Assembly: GCF_036227605.1 (NCBI RefSeq)
Contig: NZ_CP109487.1
Coordinates: 558,001 to 622,000 of the forward strand
Length of the DNA: 64,000 bases
DNA from: Streptomyces sp. NBC_01439
Lineage (GTDB): Bacteria; Actinomycetota; Actinomycetes; Streptomycetales; Streptomycetaceae
Reading direction: 5' to 3'
Part shown: positions 18,619-27,363 of the stretch, one piece after another
Position numbering within the stretch: the first letter of the stretch is position 1
Layout of the letters: every line of letters starts with the position of its first letter
Notes under the pieces: generated by a model
The model's database searches: none
What the model saw: the letters and a program-made list of their open reading frames with translations, nothing else
Told to the model about the DNA's origin: nothing
Program-made: the position numbers and the translations under genes

Positions 18619-18933
18619 GTGATGGACGGAGCCGGACTCTCCGATCGCGAGCAGCGCGCCCTCTCCGCGATCGAGGCCGAACTCAAGGGTGACCGTTCCC
18701 TCGACCGGATCCTGCGGTCCGCCACGTCCCACCGGCGTCACCGCACCGTGGCCGCCTGGCTGCTCGGTGCGGCGGCGGCGGTGCTGTTCGTGGCGGCCTC
18801 GGTCACCGTCTCCCGGCTTTTGATCTGGGTCTTCGCCGCCGTCTGGACGTCTGCGGTGATCCTGGCGCTGCCGCTGGTCGGTCAGTGGCTCCGGCGCCGA
18901 CGTGCGCGCGTCGACCGCACGGGGCGGCCGTAG
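18619..18933 (+). CDS. DUF3040 membrane protein
   Basis: A 104-residue actinobacterial DUF3040 protein. LSDREQRALSAIEAEL at the N-terminus is diagnostic, followed by two closely spaced membrane helices and a basic tail (RRRRARVDRTGRP). The function is unknown; the family is restricted to actinobacteria and linked loosely to sporulation. Adjacent GTG (18619) and ATG (18622) codons could both start it; GGAGG lies at 18608-18612. It converges on the GH20 gene with 6 bp between the stops. Confidence 0.85.
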   Translation: MMDGAGLSDREQRALSAIEAELKGDRSLDRILRSATSHRRHRTVAAWLLGAAAAVLFVAASVTVSRLLIWVFAAVWTSAVILALPLVGQWLRRRRARVDRTGRP

Positions 18934-18939
18934 GACCGG

Positions 18940-20574
18940 TCAGAGCCGGTCGGCGAGGGCCTTGAAGTCGGACCAGGGCAGCTGGGGCGTCCGCGCGTCC
19001 CACACCTTCTGGGAGAGCGCGGCCAGCGGAGCCTGGATGCCCGCGGCCACCTGGGCCTGGGTCTGGGCGCCCGCCAGGTCGCTCCAGACGGCGAGGCGAC
19101 CGCCCAGGATCTGCGGCCCGTACGAGGCCGGGACGGGAGTCGTGCCGCGCAGTACGAGCGGGGTCCACTGCTCGTAGATCCGCTTCCCCGTGGGGTACGT
19201 GAACTGGTTGGGCTCCCCCAGCACGTAGTAGAGGTACTCGTCGTTGAGGTTGACGAGCTTGCGGCCCTCGCGCAGGTACTCCAGCGGCGGCCGGGCGCCG
19301 TTCTCCTTGCCGGTCCAGTACTCGACTTGGATGTCCTTGGCGGCGCTCGTCACCCCGCCCGCGAAGAACCCGTCGTTCCAGGCCTTGAGCGCCTTCCCCG
19401 ACGGCCGGACCACGGCGGCGCGGTCGTTCAGCCAGCCCGTCGCCAGGTCCTGGACCCGCGCCGAGGGCCCGTACCGCTGCTGGGCGGCGCGGGCGAGCTG
19501 GGGGAAGGAGGCCTGCGGGTCCCGGTAGACCAGCGCCTGGTACTCGTCGGCGCCCAGGTGCCAGGCCCCGCCGGGGAAGAGCGGAAGGTACTCGCGCAGC
19601 AGGTCGTCGACCAGCTTGGCGGAGGCCGGGTTGGATATGTCCACGGCGCCCTTGACCGCCCGCCCCTGCGTGTCGCGCAGCTGCAGGTCGGGGTGGGCGC
19701 GCAGGACCGCGCCGAGGTGACCGGGCGAATCGATCTCGGGAACCACCGTGATGTGCAGCCGGGCGGCGAGCGCGTTGATCTCGCGGACCTGGGCCTTGGT
19801 CAGGTGCGGGGTGGAGACGATCTCGGGGTGCGTGTCGGACTGGATGCGGAAGGCCTGGTCGTCGGAGAAGTGCAGGCCGAGCTGGTTGAGCTTGAGGTCG
19901 GCCATTTCGCGCAGTCGGTCCTCGATCCAGTCCGGGCTGAAGTGCTTGCGGGCTATGTCGAGGTTGAGGCCGCGCTGCGGTTTGGCGGGGGCGTCGCGCA
20001 CGGTGCCCTCGGGAGCCGAACCGGCGCCCTTCACCGCCTGCTTGAGGGTGCGGGTGCCGTAGAAGACCCCGGCCTGGTCGGGGCCGTTGATCCGGACGCG
20101 GCCGTCCTTGACGACCATGGTGTACGACTCGGGTCCACCCGGGGCCCCCGCGTCCAGGGACAGTTCCACGTCACCGGCGCGCGGCGCCGCCGACGCCCCG
20201 TACCCGATGCGCAGTTCACCGGCGAGCAGCTCGGCCTCGTCGGAGAGCGCTGCGGTGTCGTCCGGGGCGACGACCACGCGGGCATCGGGGGTGGGCTTCC
20301 AGCCGGGCCCGCGGGCGGGCTCGTGCTCCCGTACCGCCGGGATGGTGCGCGGGGCCGTGGACAGGGGGTGGGACGGGGTCGGAGCGGGGGTGGGGGCGGC
20401 CTCGGCCGGGACCGCCGCCGTCGTGGCGGGGCCGGTGGAGGAACCCGGGGCACTGGGGGCGCGCGCCTCGTCGGAGGCCGCCGTACAGCCCGGGAGGGCA
20501 AGGGTGACCAGCGCGGCGACCGTTGCCGTCGCGATGGTGCGGAACCTCTCATGCCGTCTCGGTGTGCTCATCAT
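18940..20574 (-). CDS. Beta-N-acetylhexosaminidase lipoprotein (GH20)
   Basis: A 544-residue glycoside hydrolase family 20 enzyme removing terminal N-acetylglucosamine from chitin oligomers or glycans. The lipobox is LPGC (about residue 29), so the enzyme is probably tethered outside the membrane, after which comes a long Ala/Pro/Thr linker. The GH20b helper domain precedes the catalytic barrel, in which RGLNLDIARKHF, DSPGHLGA and the catalytic Asp-Glu pair in HLGADEYQ are visible. Two consecutive ATGs (20572 and 20569) are available. It fits with the chitinase at 46 kb in chitin utilisation. Confidence 0.9.
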   Translation of the reverse strand: MMSTPRRHERFRTIATATVAALVTLALPGCTAASDEARAPSAPGSSTGPATTAAVPAEAAPTPAPTPSHPLSTAPRTIPAVREHEPARGPGWKPTPDARVVVAPDDTAALSDEAELLAGELRIGYGASAAPRAGDVELSLDAGAPGGPESYTMVVKDGRVRINGPDQAGVFYGTRTLKQAVKGAGSAPEGTVRDAPAKPQRGLNLDIARKHFSPDWIEDRLREMADLKLNQLGLHFSDDQAFRIQSDTHPEIVSTPHLTKAQVREINALAARLHITVVPEIDSPGHLGAVLRAHPDLQLRDTQGRAVKGAVDISNPASAKLVDDLLREYLPLFPGGAWHLGADEYQALVYRDPQASFPQLARAAQQRYGPSARVQDLATGWLNDRAAVVRPSGKALKAWNDGFFAGGVTSAAKDIQVEYWTGKENGARPPLEYLREGRKLVNLNDEYLYYVLGEPNQFTYPTGKRIYEQWTPLVLRGTTPVPASYGPQILGGRLAVWSDLAGAQTQAQVAAGIQAPLAALSQKVWDARTPQLPWSDFKALADRL

Positions 20575-20688
20575 GTGCCCGTGTCCCCCGTACCAACGTG
20601 GCACGGAGGACACGGACGCGCGACCCGACGGCCCAAGGCCGGACCCGGCGCTCTCGGACGGGTGCCTGCGCACGGGGCAGGGGGCGGA

Positions 20689-21921
20689 TCAGTGGTGGGC
20701 GGGGACGGCCGTGGTCGCCTCGGGTGCGCCGGCCGCCACGACCGTGCCCCGGTCGCCGTGGGTCGCGCGCCGTGCCGTACGGCGCTCCAGCGCGCCGGAG
20801 GCGAGGGCGAGCACCAGCGCGGAGGCGGCCAGCGCCGCGCCGACCCAGTTGGGGGCGGTCCAGCCGAGGCCGGCGGCGATCACCAGCCCGCCGAGCCAGG
20901 CGGCGAGGGCGTTGCCGAGGTTGAAGGCGCCGATGTTGACGGCCGAGGCCAGGGTGGGCGCCCCGGCGGCCTGGTCCAGGACGCGCTTTTGGAGCGGCGG
21001 GACGGTGGCGAAGCCGAGGGCGCCGATCAGTACGAGGGTGAGCGCCGCGCCGGCCTTGGTGTGGGCGGTGAGGGTGAAGACGGCGAGCGTGACGGCCAGG
21101 GCGCCCAGGGCCACGTACAGCATCGGCATCAGCGCGCGGTCGGCGTACCGGCCGCCGATGAGGTTGCCGGCGACCATGCCCAGACCGAAGAGGACGAGGA
21201 GCCAGGTGACGGAGGTATCGGCGAAGCCGGCGACGTCGGTCATCATCGGGGTGATGTAGGTGATCGCGGCGAAGACGCCGCCGAAGCCGAGGACGGTCAT
21301 CGCCATCGCGAGCAGCACCTGGACGTTGCGGAAGGCTGCGAGCTCGCGGCGGATCCGCACCCCGCCCTCGGGTCGGGGCAGCTCGGGTACCAGCCGGGCG
21401 ATGCCGAGCAGACCGACGACGCCGAGCGCGGCGACGATCAGGAAGGTGACGCGCCAGCCGAGGGTCTGGCCGACGAACGTACCGAGGGGGACGCCGACGA
21501 CGTTGGCGACCGTCAGTCCGGTGAACATCATGGCGATCGCGCCGGCCTTCTTCTCGGGGGCGACGAGTTCGGCGGCGACGACGGCGCCGATGCCGAAGAA
21601 GGCGCCGTGGGCGAGTGAGGCGACGACGCGGCCGGCGAGCATGACGCCGAAGACGGGGGCGAGGGCGGAGAGCACGTTGCCCGCGATGAAGAGGCCCATG
21701 AGCAGCATCAGCATGCGCTTGCGGGGAATGCGGGTGCCGAGCACGGTCATGAGGGGCGCGCCGAGGACGACGCCGAGGGCGTAGCCGGTGACCAGGAAGC
21801 CCGCGGTGGGGATCGAGACCCCGTACGTGCCGGCGACCTCGGGGAGCAGGCCCATGATCACGAATTCGGTGGTGCCGATCCCGAAGGCCCCGACGGCGAG
21901 GGCGAGGAGTGCGAGGGGCAT
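20689..21921 (-). CDS. MFS transporter (arabinose-efflux/CmlA-like)
   Basis: A 410-residue major-facilitator protein with 12 predicted helices. It begins LALLALAVGAFGIGTTEFVIMGLLPEVA, the signature of the AraJ/CmlA drug-efflux subgroup, with the loop motif GTRIPRKRML. It probably exports drugs or sugars. It is divergent from the MarR-type regulator, the usual repressor-efflux pairing, and a direct-repeat motif lies in between. Confidence 0.9.
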   Translation of the reverse strand: MPLALLALAVGAFGIGTTEFVIMGLLPEVAGTYGVSIPTAGFLVTGYALGVVLGAPLMTVLGTRIPRKRMLMLLMGLFIAGNVLSALAPVFGVMLAGRVVASLAHGAFFGIGAVVAAELVAPEKKAGAIAMMFTGLTVANVVGVPLGTFVGQTLGWRVTFLIVAALGVVGLLGIARLVPELPRPEGGVRIRRELAAFRNVQVLLAMAMTVLGFGGVFAAITYITPMMTDVAGFADTSVTWLLVLFGLGMVAGNLIGGRYADRALMPMLYVALGALAVTLAVFTLTAHTKAGAALTLVLIGALGFATVPPLQKRVLDQAAGAPTLASAVNIGAFNLGNALAAWLGGLVIAAGLGWTAPNWVGAALAASALVLALASGALERRTARRATHGDRGTVVAAGAPEATTAVPAHH

Positions 21922-22031
21922 GGGAGAGGTGTCTTTCAGGGGAGGAGGTGGTGCCGGGTGCGGCAGTACGACGGCTTGATCGCGATCGGGGGCGATTGAT
22001 GCAGTCGCCGCTTTCGTGCGTCCAACGTTAA

Positions 22032-22065
22032 TTGCAGACGCGGGATATTTGCAAGCGCGGGCTAT
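22032..22065. promoter_or_regulatory. 17-bp direct repeat in MFS/MarR intergenic region
   Basis: Two adjoining copies, TTGCAGACGCGGGATAT (22032-22048) and TTGCAAGCGCGGGCTAT (22049-22065), identical at 14 of 17 positions, are followed by a partial third TGC start. They lie about 62 bp before the MarR start and 110 bp before the MFS start, so they are candidate binding sites for the MarR protein. Confidence 0.4.
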
Positions 22066-22126
22066 TGCGCACGTGGACTATCCTGGTGGTCCCACACCCA
22101 GCCCCGGACGCTTCGACGGAGGAGCC

Positions 22127-22579
22127 ATGACGGCCACGGACAGCGCGCTCACTGCCCTTTCCCAGGGCTGGTGCGCCCTCTCCCTCCTGCACGGGCGGAT
22201 CGAGGCGCACATCGAACGGGCCCTGCAGGCCGGCCACGGCCTGAGCGTGCGCGAGTACTCGCTGCTCGACGTCCTCAGCCGCCAGCACAACGGCCCGGGC
22301 GGTCACCTGCGGATGCACCAGGTCGCCGACTCGGTGGTGCTCAGCCAGAGCGCGACAACCCGGCTGGTGAGCAGGTTGGAGGACCGCGGCCTGCTGAACC
22401 GCTACATCTGCGCCACCGACCGGCGGGGCATCTACACCGATGTCAGTGAGGCGGGCCTGACCCTGCTGGCCGCGGCCCGCCCCACCAACGACAGCGCCCT
22501 GCGCGAGGCCCTGGACGAGGCCTCGCACATCCCTGAACTCGCCCCGCTGGTCACGGCGGTGGAGAACCTCCGGGGCTGA
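22127..22579 (+). CDS. MarR family transcriptional regulator
   Basis: A 150-residue MarR-type winged-helix regulator. The DNA-binding core is LRMHQVADSVVLSQSATTRLVSRLEDRGLLNR (about residues 64-95), followed by the wing CATDRRGIYTDVSEAG. MarR proteins usually repress a divergent efflux pump and release DNA on binding phenolic ligands; the divergent MFS gene fits this. The ATG at 22127 has an ideal GGAGGAG site. Confidence 0.9.
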   Translation: MTATDSALTALSQGWCALSLLHGRIEAHIERALQAGHGLSVREYSLLDVLSRQHNGPGGHLRMHQVADSVVLSQSATTRLVSRLEDRGLLNRYICATDRRGIYTDVSEAGLTLLAAARPTNDSALREALDEASHIPELAPLVTAVENLRG

Positions 22580-22600
22580 CCGGCGGCCCCGCCGGACGGC

Positions 22601-23104
22601 TCAGCGCGGGGTGGGGCTCGGCGGGGGCGAGGAGGTGACGATGCCTCCCCGCGCGGCGGACGGGCTCGCCGACGGGGGCTCCGACCCAGATGCCCGGGGC
22701 GAGGCCGGGACCGACGGGGACGGGCTGACCGACCCGGTGGGGGGCGAGGACACGGACGGGGTCCGCCGCCCGGATGCGGAGGGCTGCGGGGCGGGTGACG
22801 TCGGGTCCTGCGGGGACGGGCCCGGGGCCGTGATCCGCGGCGGGGTGGCCGGCAGCCCCGGCCCGGGCGGCGGATCCGGGGCGAGCAGGAGGTACCCGAT
22901 CCCGGCGGCCGCTGCCGCCGCCAGGCCCGCCAGCGGCAGCGCGAACCGCCGCAGCCCGGCCATCGGCAGCCGTCCCGGGTGCGTCCCCGGCGGCTCCGCG
23001 GGCCGCAGGCTGCGGACGTCGATGCTGTCCGCGCGCGCGTCGAGGGCCTGCCGCAGCCGGCGCTCGACGGGGCGCTCGGCGAGCCGTTCGCCGTCACACG
23101 TCAT
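22601..23104 (-). CDS. Small membrane protein, possible anti-sigma factor of the ECF operon
   Basis: A 167-residue protein with a charged N-terminal 50 residues, one membrane helix (about 51-72, FALPLAGLAAAAAAGIGYLLLA) and a long Pro/Ser-rich extracellular tail. The start ATG (23102-23104) overlaps the sigma-factor stop by four bases (ATGA) behind GGAGGGA, so it is translationally coupled to the sigma gene. A cytoplasmic-TM-extracellular layout directly after an ECF gene is what a membrane anti-sigma looks like. No zinc-binding HxxxCxxC motif is present, so the role is inferred. Confidence 0.65.
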   Translation of the reverse strand: MTCDGERLAERPVERRLRQALDARADSIDVRSLRPAEPPGTHPGRLPMAGLRRFALPLAGLAAAAAAGIGYLLLAPDPPPGPGLPATPPRITAPGPSPQDPTSPAPQPSASGRRTPSVSSPPTGSVSPSPSVPASPRASGSEPPSASPSAARGGIVTSSPPPSPTPR

Positions 23105-23781
23105 ATCCGTCCCTCCAGAATCCGTTCCAGGGCGTCCAGGCCGCGGCTCGCGTTGGACTTCACCGCTCCCCGGCTGATCCCGAGGGTGGCCGCGATCTCC
23201 GCTTCGCTGAGATCGGCCCAATACCGCAGCACCAGCACCTGACGGCGGCGCGGCGTGAGCCGGCCGAGGGCCGCGAGCACCTCGCGGTACGCCTCGTCCA
23301 GGACCACGTGGTCCTCTGCGGACGGTATGTCGGCAGCCGCGGGCGGGGTCCAGGCCCGGACGGTGCGCCGACGGCGCAGCACCGAGCGCGAGGTGTTGAC
23401 CACCGCGGTGCGCAGGTAGCCCAACGCGTTGTCGACCTCGGTGATCTGCTCCCCGTGCCGCCGGTAGAGGGCGGTGAAGGCGTCCTGGACCACGTCCTCG
23501 GCGGTGGCCAGGTCGTCGACGAGCAGCACCGCGAGCCGGACCATCCGCAAACGGTGCGCGTGGTAGAGCTCGCTGACGGTGGGCGGCCGCTGGTCGCCGT
23601 GGCCCGTGCGGTCATGGGGCCAGGGCGACGAGGAGCCGTACGGGGACCCGTACGAGGAGTCGTACGACCGCGGGGAGGCCGGCGGGGCGGAACGTTCCCG
23701 GCGCAGCAACGACCAAAGGCCCCGCCACGCCCGGCCGAAGCCGGGCGTGAGGGGGCCGACGGGTGGAGCGAGTTGGAGCAC
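23101..23781 (-). CDS. ECF RNA polymerase sigma factor (SigE/SigM-like)
   Basis: A 226-residue group IV sigma factor. Region 2 reads LLVDDLATAEDVVQDAFTALYRR, the hallmark VVQDAF -10 recognition helix. Region 4 carries the -35-reading HTH (LSEAEIAATLGISRGAVKSNASRGLDALE). An unusual 65-residue N-terminal extension rich in Ser/Tyr/Pro (SYDSSYGSPYGSSS) precedes region 2. The GTG start at 23779-23781 has an AGGAA site and lies 8 bp after the stop of the sortase-substrate gene. It probably responds to envelope stress. Confidence 0.88.
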   Translation of the reverse strand: MLQLAPPVGPLTPGFGRAWRGLWSLLRRERSAPPASPRSYDSSYGSPYGSSSPWPHDRTGHGDQRPPTVSELYHAHRLRMVRLAVLLVDDLATAEDVVQDAFTALYRRHGEQITEVDNALGYLRTAVVNTSRSVLRRRRTVRAWTPPAAADIPSAEDHVVLDEAYREVLAALGRLTPRRRQVLVLRYWADLSEAEIAATLGISRGAVKSNASRGLDALERILEGRI

Positions 23782-23789
23782 GGGGTTCC

Positions 23790-24251
23790 TCAGCTGTTCG
23801 CGCGGCGCCGCACGGCGTACAGGGCTCCCGCGCCGGCGAGGACCAGAACCGTGGCCCCCGCCCCCATGGCGATGGTCGTCGCCGAGGAGCCAGTATGCGC
23901 GAGCTCCGCCGCGCCGGGTGCGGCCGGTGCGGCAGGTGCGGCGCCGGGCTCGGAGGGGGAAGCGCTGGGCCGGGCGTCCGAGGGAGCCGACGGACGGGCG
24001 CTGGGCGCGGCGCTCGGGGACGCGCTCGGCGCGTCCGAGCCCGCGCTCGGCGGGGTGCTCACCGAGGGGGAGGGCTTGGGACCGCCCGCGGTGGGCGACG
24101 CACTGGCCGGCACGCTGACCGACGGGGAGGGCGCGGCCGAGCCGCCGCTCGCGGCGAAGGCGGGACCGGCGAGGGCGACGGCCAGCACGGCGGCGGCAGT
24201 GGTGACGGCCGTCCGACGGAAGGCCGGGGGGACGCGCTTGGGGTTCTTCAC
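23790..24251 (-). CDS. Ser/Pro-rich surface protein with LAXTG sortase signal
   Basis: A 153-residue exported protein. The signal peptide is at residues 1-32 (TTAAAVLAVALAGPAFAA). A low-complexity Pro/Ser/Ala region fills the middle. The C-terminus has LAHTG followed by a hydrophobic helix and RRRANS, the arrangement recognised by class E sortases (LAXTG) of Streptomyces. It would be covalently anchored to peptidoglycan. The GTG start at 24249-24251 has GGAGAA upstream. It is first in an apparent operon with the ECF sigma and its presumed anti-sigma, 43 bp after the MocR gene stop. Confidence 0.8.
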   Translation of the reverse strand: MKNPKRVPPAFRRTAVTTAAAVLAVALAGPAFAASGGSAAPSPSVSVPASASPTAGGPKPSPSVSTPPSAGSDAPSASPSAAPSARPSAPSDARPSASPSEPGAAPAAPAAPGAAELAHTGSSATTIAMGAGATVLVLAGAGALYAVRRRANS

Positions 24252-24294
24252 GGTGGTTCTCCACGGTCGGGTCGAGGACGCGGTTCTGCGCCCT

Positions 24295-25824
24295 TCACCC
24301 CCGCACGACGCGCGACCCCCCGGGAGGTTGCCGCCGTTCCGGAAAAACTTTCCGACCGGTTTCCGGCGGCCCGTCCGGGACCCCATTCAGGGCCGTGGCC
24401 AGGGTGGCGATGCCCTCTTCGATCTCTCCGGCCGAGCCCGCCGCGTAGCCGAGGATCAGGCCCGGCGGGCCGGGCCGGACCCGGTGCCAGGACAGCGGGT
24501 GGGTCTTGACCCCCAGGGCCAGGGCCGCCGAGGCCAGGGCCGTGTCGTCGAAGCCGGCGCCGTCGAAGGTGACCATCAGGTGCAGACCGGCCGCTGCGCC
24601 GTGCACCCGGGCGCCGGGCAACAGCTCGGCGATGGCCCGGAGCATGGCGTCGCGGCGGCGACGGTGGCGGCGCCGGACGAAGCGCAGGTGCCGTTCCAGT
24701 TCGCCCGAGTCCATCAGTCGGGCGAGGACCAACTGGGCGAGGACCGGATTGCCGAGGTCGGCGTAGCGCTTGGCGGCGGTCACGGCGTCGCGCAGGCGCG
24801 GCGGGACCAGCAGCCAGCCCAGGCGCAGGGCGGGGGCGAGCAGCTTGGACACGCTGCCGGCGTAGCAGACCGCCTCGGGCAGCAGGGCGCGCAGCGCGGG
24901 GACGGGGGCCCGGTCGTAGCGGTGCTCGGCGTCGTAGTCGTCCTCGATGACCAGTCCCCCGGCGGCCGCCCAGCCGAGCAGGTCGCGGCGGCGTTCGCCG
25001 TCGAGGACGACCCCGGTCGGGAACTGGTGCGCCGGGGTGAGCAGGACGGCCCCCGCCCCGCTCGCCCGCAGTGCGGCCACGTCCAGCCCGGCCTCGTCCA
25101 CCGGTACGGGAACCGTTTCCATTCGCCCGTACTCCAGTTGCTGCCGGGCACCGAGCGAGCCCGGGTCCTCCACCGCGATCCGGTGGACGCCTTCCTCCCG
25201 CAGGACGTGTGCCAGCAGCGCCAGCGCCTGGGCGACGCCCGCGACGACGACCACCTCGTCGGGGTCGGCCCGGATCCCCCGGTTCCGGGCCAGCCAGCCG
25301 ACGACCGCCCCGCGCAGTGCGGACGCGCCCTGGGGGTTCCCGTATCCGAAGTCGGCCGGGGTGAGCGAGGCGAGGACCCGGCGCTCTGCCTGTAGCCAAG
25401 CCGTGCGCGGGAAGGCGGTGAGGTCGGGGACCCCGGGTGACAGGTCGATCCGGCACGACACGGCGCGCAGGGCGTCGACGAGCCCGCCGCGCTCCGGTGG
25501 GCGGGAGGCAGTGGCCACCGGTAGTGGGGCGGCGACGACCACGGTGCCGCCGCGGCCCCGGCCGCTGACCTGGCCGGTCTCGGCGAGCCGCTGGTAGGCC
25601 TCGGTGACGAGCCCCCGGGAGACGCGCAGTTCGGCGGCGAGGACCCGGCTGGCCGGGAGCCGGCTGCCGATCGGAAGGGTGCCGTCGGCGATGGCTGCGC
25701 GGAGCCGGCCCGCCAGCCATTCGGTGCGGCCGCCCGGCGGGGCCTGGCCGACGTCGAGCTGGAGGAAGTCCGAGCCGCTCGGGCTTTTGGACCCCTGGGT
25801 ATCGCCTTCATTGGACCTGCTCAT
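24295..25824 (-). CDS. MocR/PdxR-type regulator (GntR HTH fused to aminotransferase fold)
   Basis: A 509-residue fusion. A GntR winged helix is at about residues 30-100 (LRAAIADGTLPIGSRLPASRVLAAELRVSRGLVTEAYQRL). It is followed by a class I aminotransferase-like domain holding the PLP lysine in SVSKLLAPALRLGW and the DYDAEHRYDR motif. MocR proteins sense PLP or amino-acid adducts and regulate vitamin B6, GABA or transporter genes. The divergent EamA transporter begins 29 bp away, so it is the probable target. Confidence 0.92.
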   Translation of the reverse strand: MSRSNEGDTQGSKSPSGSDFLQLDVGQAPPGGRTEWLAGRLRAAIADGTLPIGSRLPASRVLAAELRVSRGLVTEAYQRLAETGQVSGRGRGGTVVVAAPLPVATASRPPERGGLVDALRAVSCRIDLSPGVPDLTAFPRTAWLQAERRVLASLTPADFGYGNPQGASALRGAVVGWLARNRGIRADPDEVVVVAGVAQALALLAHVLREEGVHRIAVEDPGSLGARQQLEYGRMETVPVPVDEAGLDVAALRASGAGAVLLTPAHQFPTGVVLDGERRRDLLGWAAAGGLVIEDDYDAEHRYDRAPVPALRALLPEAVCYAGSVSKLLAPALRLGWLLVPPRLRDAVTAAKRYADLGNPVLAQLVLARLMDSGELERHLRFVRRRHRRRRDAMLRAIAELLPGARVHGAAAGLHLMVTFDGAGFDDTALASAALALGVKTHPLSWHRVRPGPPGLILGYAAGSAGEIEEGIATLATALNGVPDGPPETGRKVFPERRQPPGGSRVVRG

Positions 25825-25853
25825 GGGGCCATTGTGGGGTCACGCTGGATCTC

Positions 25854-26861
25854 ATGCAGACACGGCCCGCTTCCAACGCCGCCCCTTCGCCCGCTTCGAC
25901 CACGGCCTCCGCCTCGACCACCGCCTCTGCCCCTCCCGCCGGATCCACCGGGTTCCGTGACCTGGTTCCGGGAATCGTCGGGATGGCACTGGTCGGTAGT
26001 AGCGTCACGGTCTCGCGGGCGCTCGTCGACGCCCCGCTGTTCGCCACCCAGGCCGTCCGGTACGCGGCCGCCGCGCTGCTGCTGTTCGGTCTGGCCCGGG
26101 TCGCCCGCGTGCCGATCCACCGGCCGCGGGGACGGGAGTGGCTGTGGCTGGCGGGGATCGCGGCGACCGGGCTGGTGCTGTTCAACGTGGCCGTGGTCCG
26201 CGGGGTCGCGCACGCCGAACCGGCCGTCATCGCCGTCGCGGTGGCCTCCGTACCGATCCTGTTGGGTCTGCTCGGACCCGTCCTGGAAGGGCGGCGGCCC
26301 AGCCGTCGGGTGCTGCTGGCGGCTCCGGTGGTGGTGGCCGGAGCCGTCCTGGTCGAGGGAACGGGGCGGACGGACGCCGCGGGAGTGGCCTGGGCGACCC
26401 TCGCGCTGGGCTGCGAGGCCGCCTTCACCCTGCTCGCGGTGCCGGTGCTGCGCCGGCACAGGGCGTGGGGGGTGTCCGTGCACGCGGTGTGGTTGGGCGC
26501 GCTGATGCTGGCGGGGCTCGCGGTCGTCTTCGATGGCCCGGCCGGGCCGTTCTCGCTGGGGCGGGCCCAGTGGGCGGCCGTCGGCTACCTCGCCGTCATG
26601 GTGACGGCGGTGGCCTTCCTGCTCTGGTACCGCACGGTGGCCGCCGTCGGCGCCGGCCGCGCCGGCCTGTTGGCCGGGATCGCACCCCTGGCCGCGGCCG
26701 GCGCGGGGGTCCTCACGGGCAGCGGGGTCCCGGGCCCGGCCGTGTGGCTCGGCCTGCTGGTGGTGATCGTGGGGCTGGCCGCGGGCCTGCGGCCCGACCG
26801 CGCCCCGCAGTCGGGCGCACGGGCACCGCGGCGCAGCCGGGACCGCTCCGGCAGGCCCTGA
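25854..26861 (+). CDS. EamA/DMT family transporter
   Basis: A 335-residue ten-helix transporter with two EamA repeats (for example FATQAVRYAAAALLLFGLARV; AEPAVIAVAVASVPILLGLL). A Ser/Thr/Ala-rich cytoplasmic head of about 37 residues precedes the first helix. It probably exports amino acids or metabolites. The divergent neighbour is the MocR regulator. Only 29 bp separate the starts and no ribosome site is obvious before the ATG at 25854, so a leaderless transcript is possible. Confidence 0.88.
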   Translation: MQTRPASNAAPSPASTTASASTTASAPPAGSTGFRDLVPGIVGMALVGSSVTVSRALVDAPLFATQAVRYAAAALLLFGLARVARVPIHRPRGREWLWLAGIAATGLVLFNVAVVRGVAHAEPAVIAVAVASVPILLGLLGPVLEGRRPSRRVLLAAPVVVAGAVLVEGTGRTDAAGVAWATLALGCEAAFTLLAVPVLRRHRAWGVSVHAVWLGALMLAGLAVVFDGPAGPFSLGRAQWAAVGYLAVMVTAVAFLLWYRTVAAVGAGRAGLLAGIAPLAAAGAGVLTGSGVPGPAVWLGLLVVIVGLAAGLRPDRAPQSGARAPRRSRDRSGRP

Positions 26862-26891
26862 GCACGACCCTGCGGTGCAGGCCCGTCCGCC

Positions 26892-26917
26892 GGCGGCCCG
26901 GCCGCGCCCGGGCCGCC
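26892..26917. terminator. Hairpin between convergent genes
   Basis: 10-bp perfect arms GGCGGCCCGG / CCGGGCCGCC with a 6-base loop, in the 109-bp gap between the EamA stop and the stop of the minus-strand gene at 26971. Confidence 0.55.
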
Positions 26918-26970
26918 TCCTTCGGATCGTGCCGGGCCCGCGACTCCCGACGGGATCCGGCAGGGACGAC

Positions 26971-27363
26971 CTACGCCGCCGGCGTGAAGTCCGCGGTCAG
27001 CAGCTCCAGCTCGCGCACCGCGGCTTCGACGTCGTAGGTCCGCAGGACGGGCTCGCGTGACGGGTCCTGCGGCCAGACGTCCCAAACCCAGTACTCCGGC
27101 CTCCGGTCCGGGGCCTTGAAGTCGTCGTAGCAGTACACGATGCAAGGGCCCAGGGTTTCGGCGGTCTCGAAATCGGAGCTCGTCCGCAGGCGCAGGGAGT
27201 TGTGGCTGGAGAAGGGGAAGAAGCGCGCGAGCGTACTGGCCCGGGCCGTGCGCCACAGCAGTTCCACGACCGGAGGAACCCAGGAGTTGATGGACCGGCA
27301 ATGGCTGTCGGTCCGCGACGCGTGCCGGATGCGCACGTCCCACGCGGGGGCCGGCTCCGTCAT
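26971..27363 (-). CDS. Hypothetical protein, DUF6193-like
   Basis: A 130-residue protein without signal or membrane segments. The central stretch STLARFFPFSSHNSLRLRTSS resembles the short actinobacterial family annotated DUF6193 (ALYPFTSH...LRFS pattern), whose role is unknown; this is from memory of the pattern and uncertain. Its ATG overlaps the methyltransferase stop at 27360-27363 only as a frame junction (ATGA), but both genes read the same way. The methyltransferase lies upstream, so the hypothetical is translated second and coupled to it. Confidence 0.6.
   Translation of the reverse strand: MTEPAPAWDVRIRHASRTDSHCRSINSWVPPVVELLWRTARASTLARFFPFSSHNSLRLRTSSDFETAETLGPCIVYCYDDFKAPDRRPEYWVWDVWPQDPSREPVLRTYDVEAAVRELELLTADFTPAA

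Noticed and set aside
19327..21618. Very long plus-strand frame opposite the GH20 and MFS genes
   Set aside because: Gly/Arg/Val-rich translation without domains; it is the high-GC mirror of two well-supported minus-strand genes.
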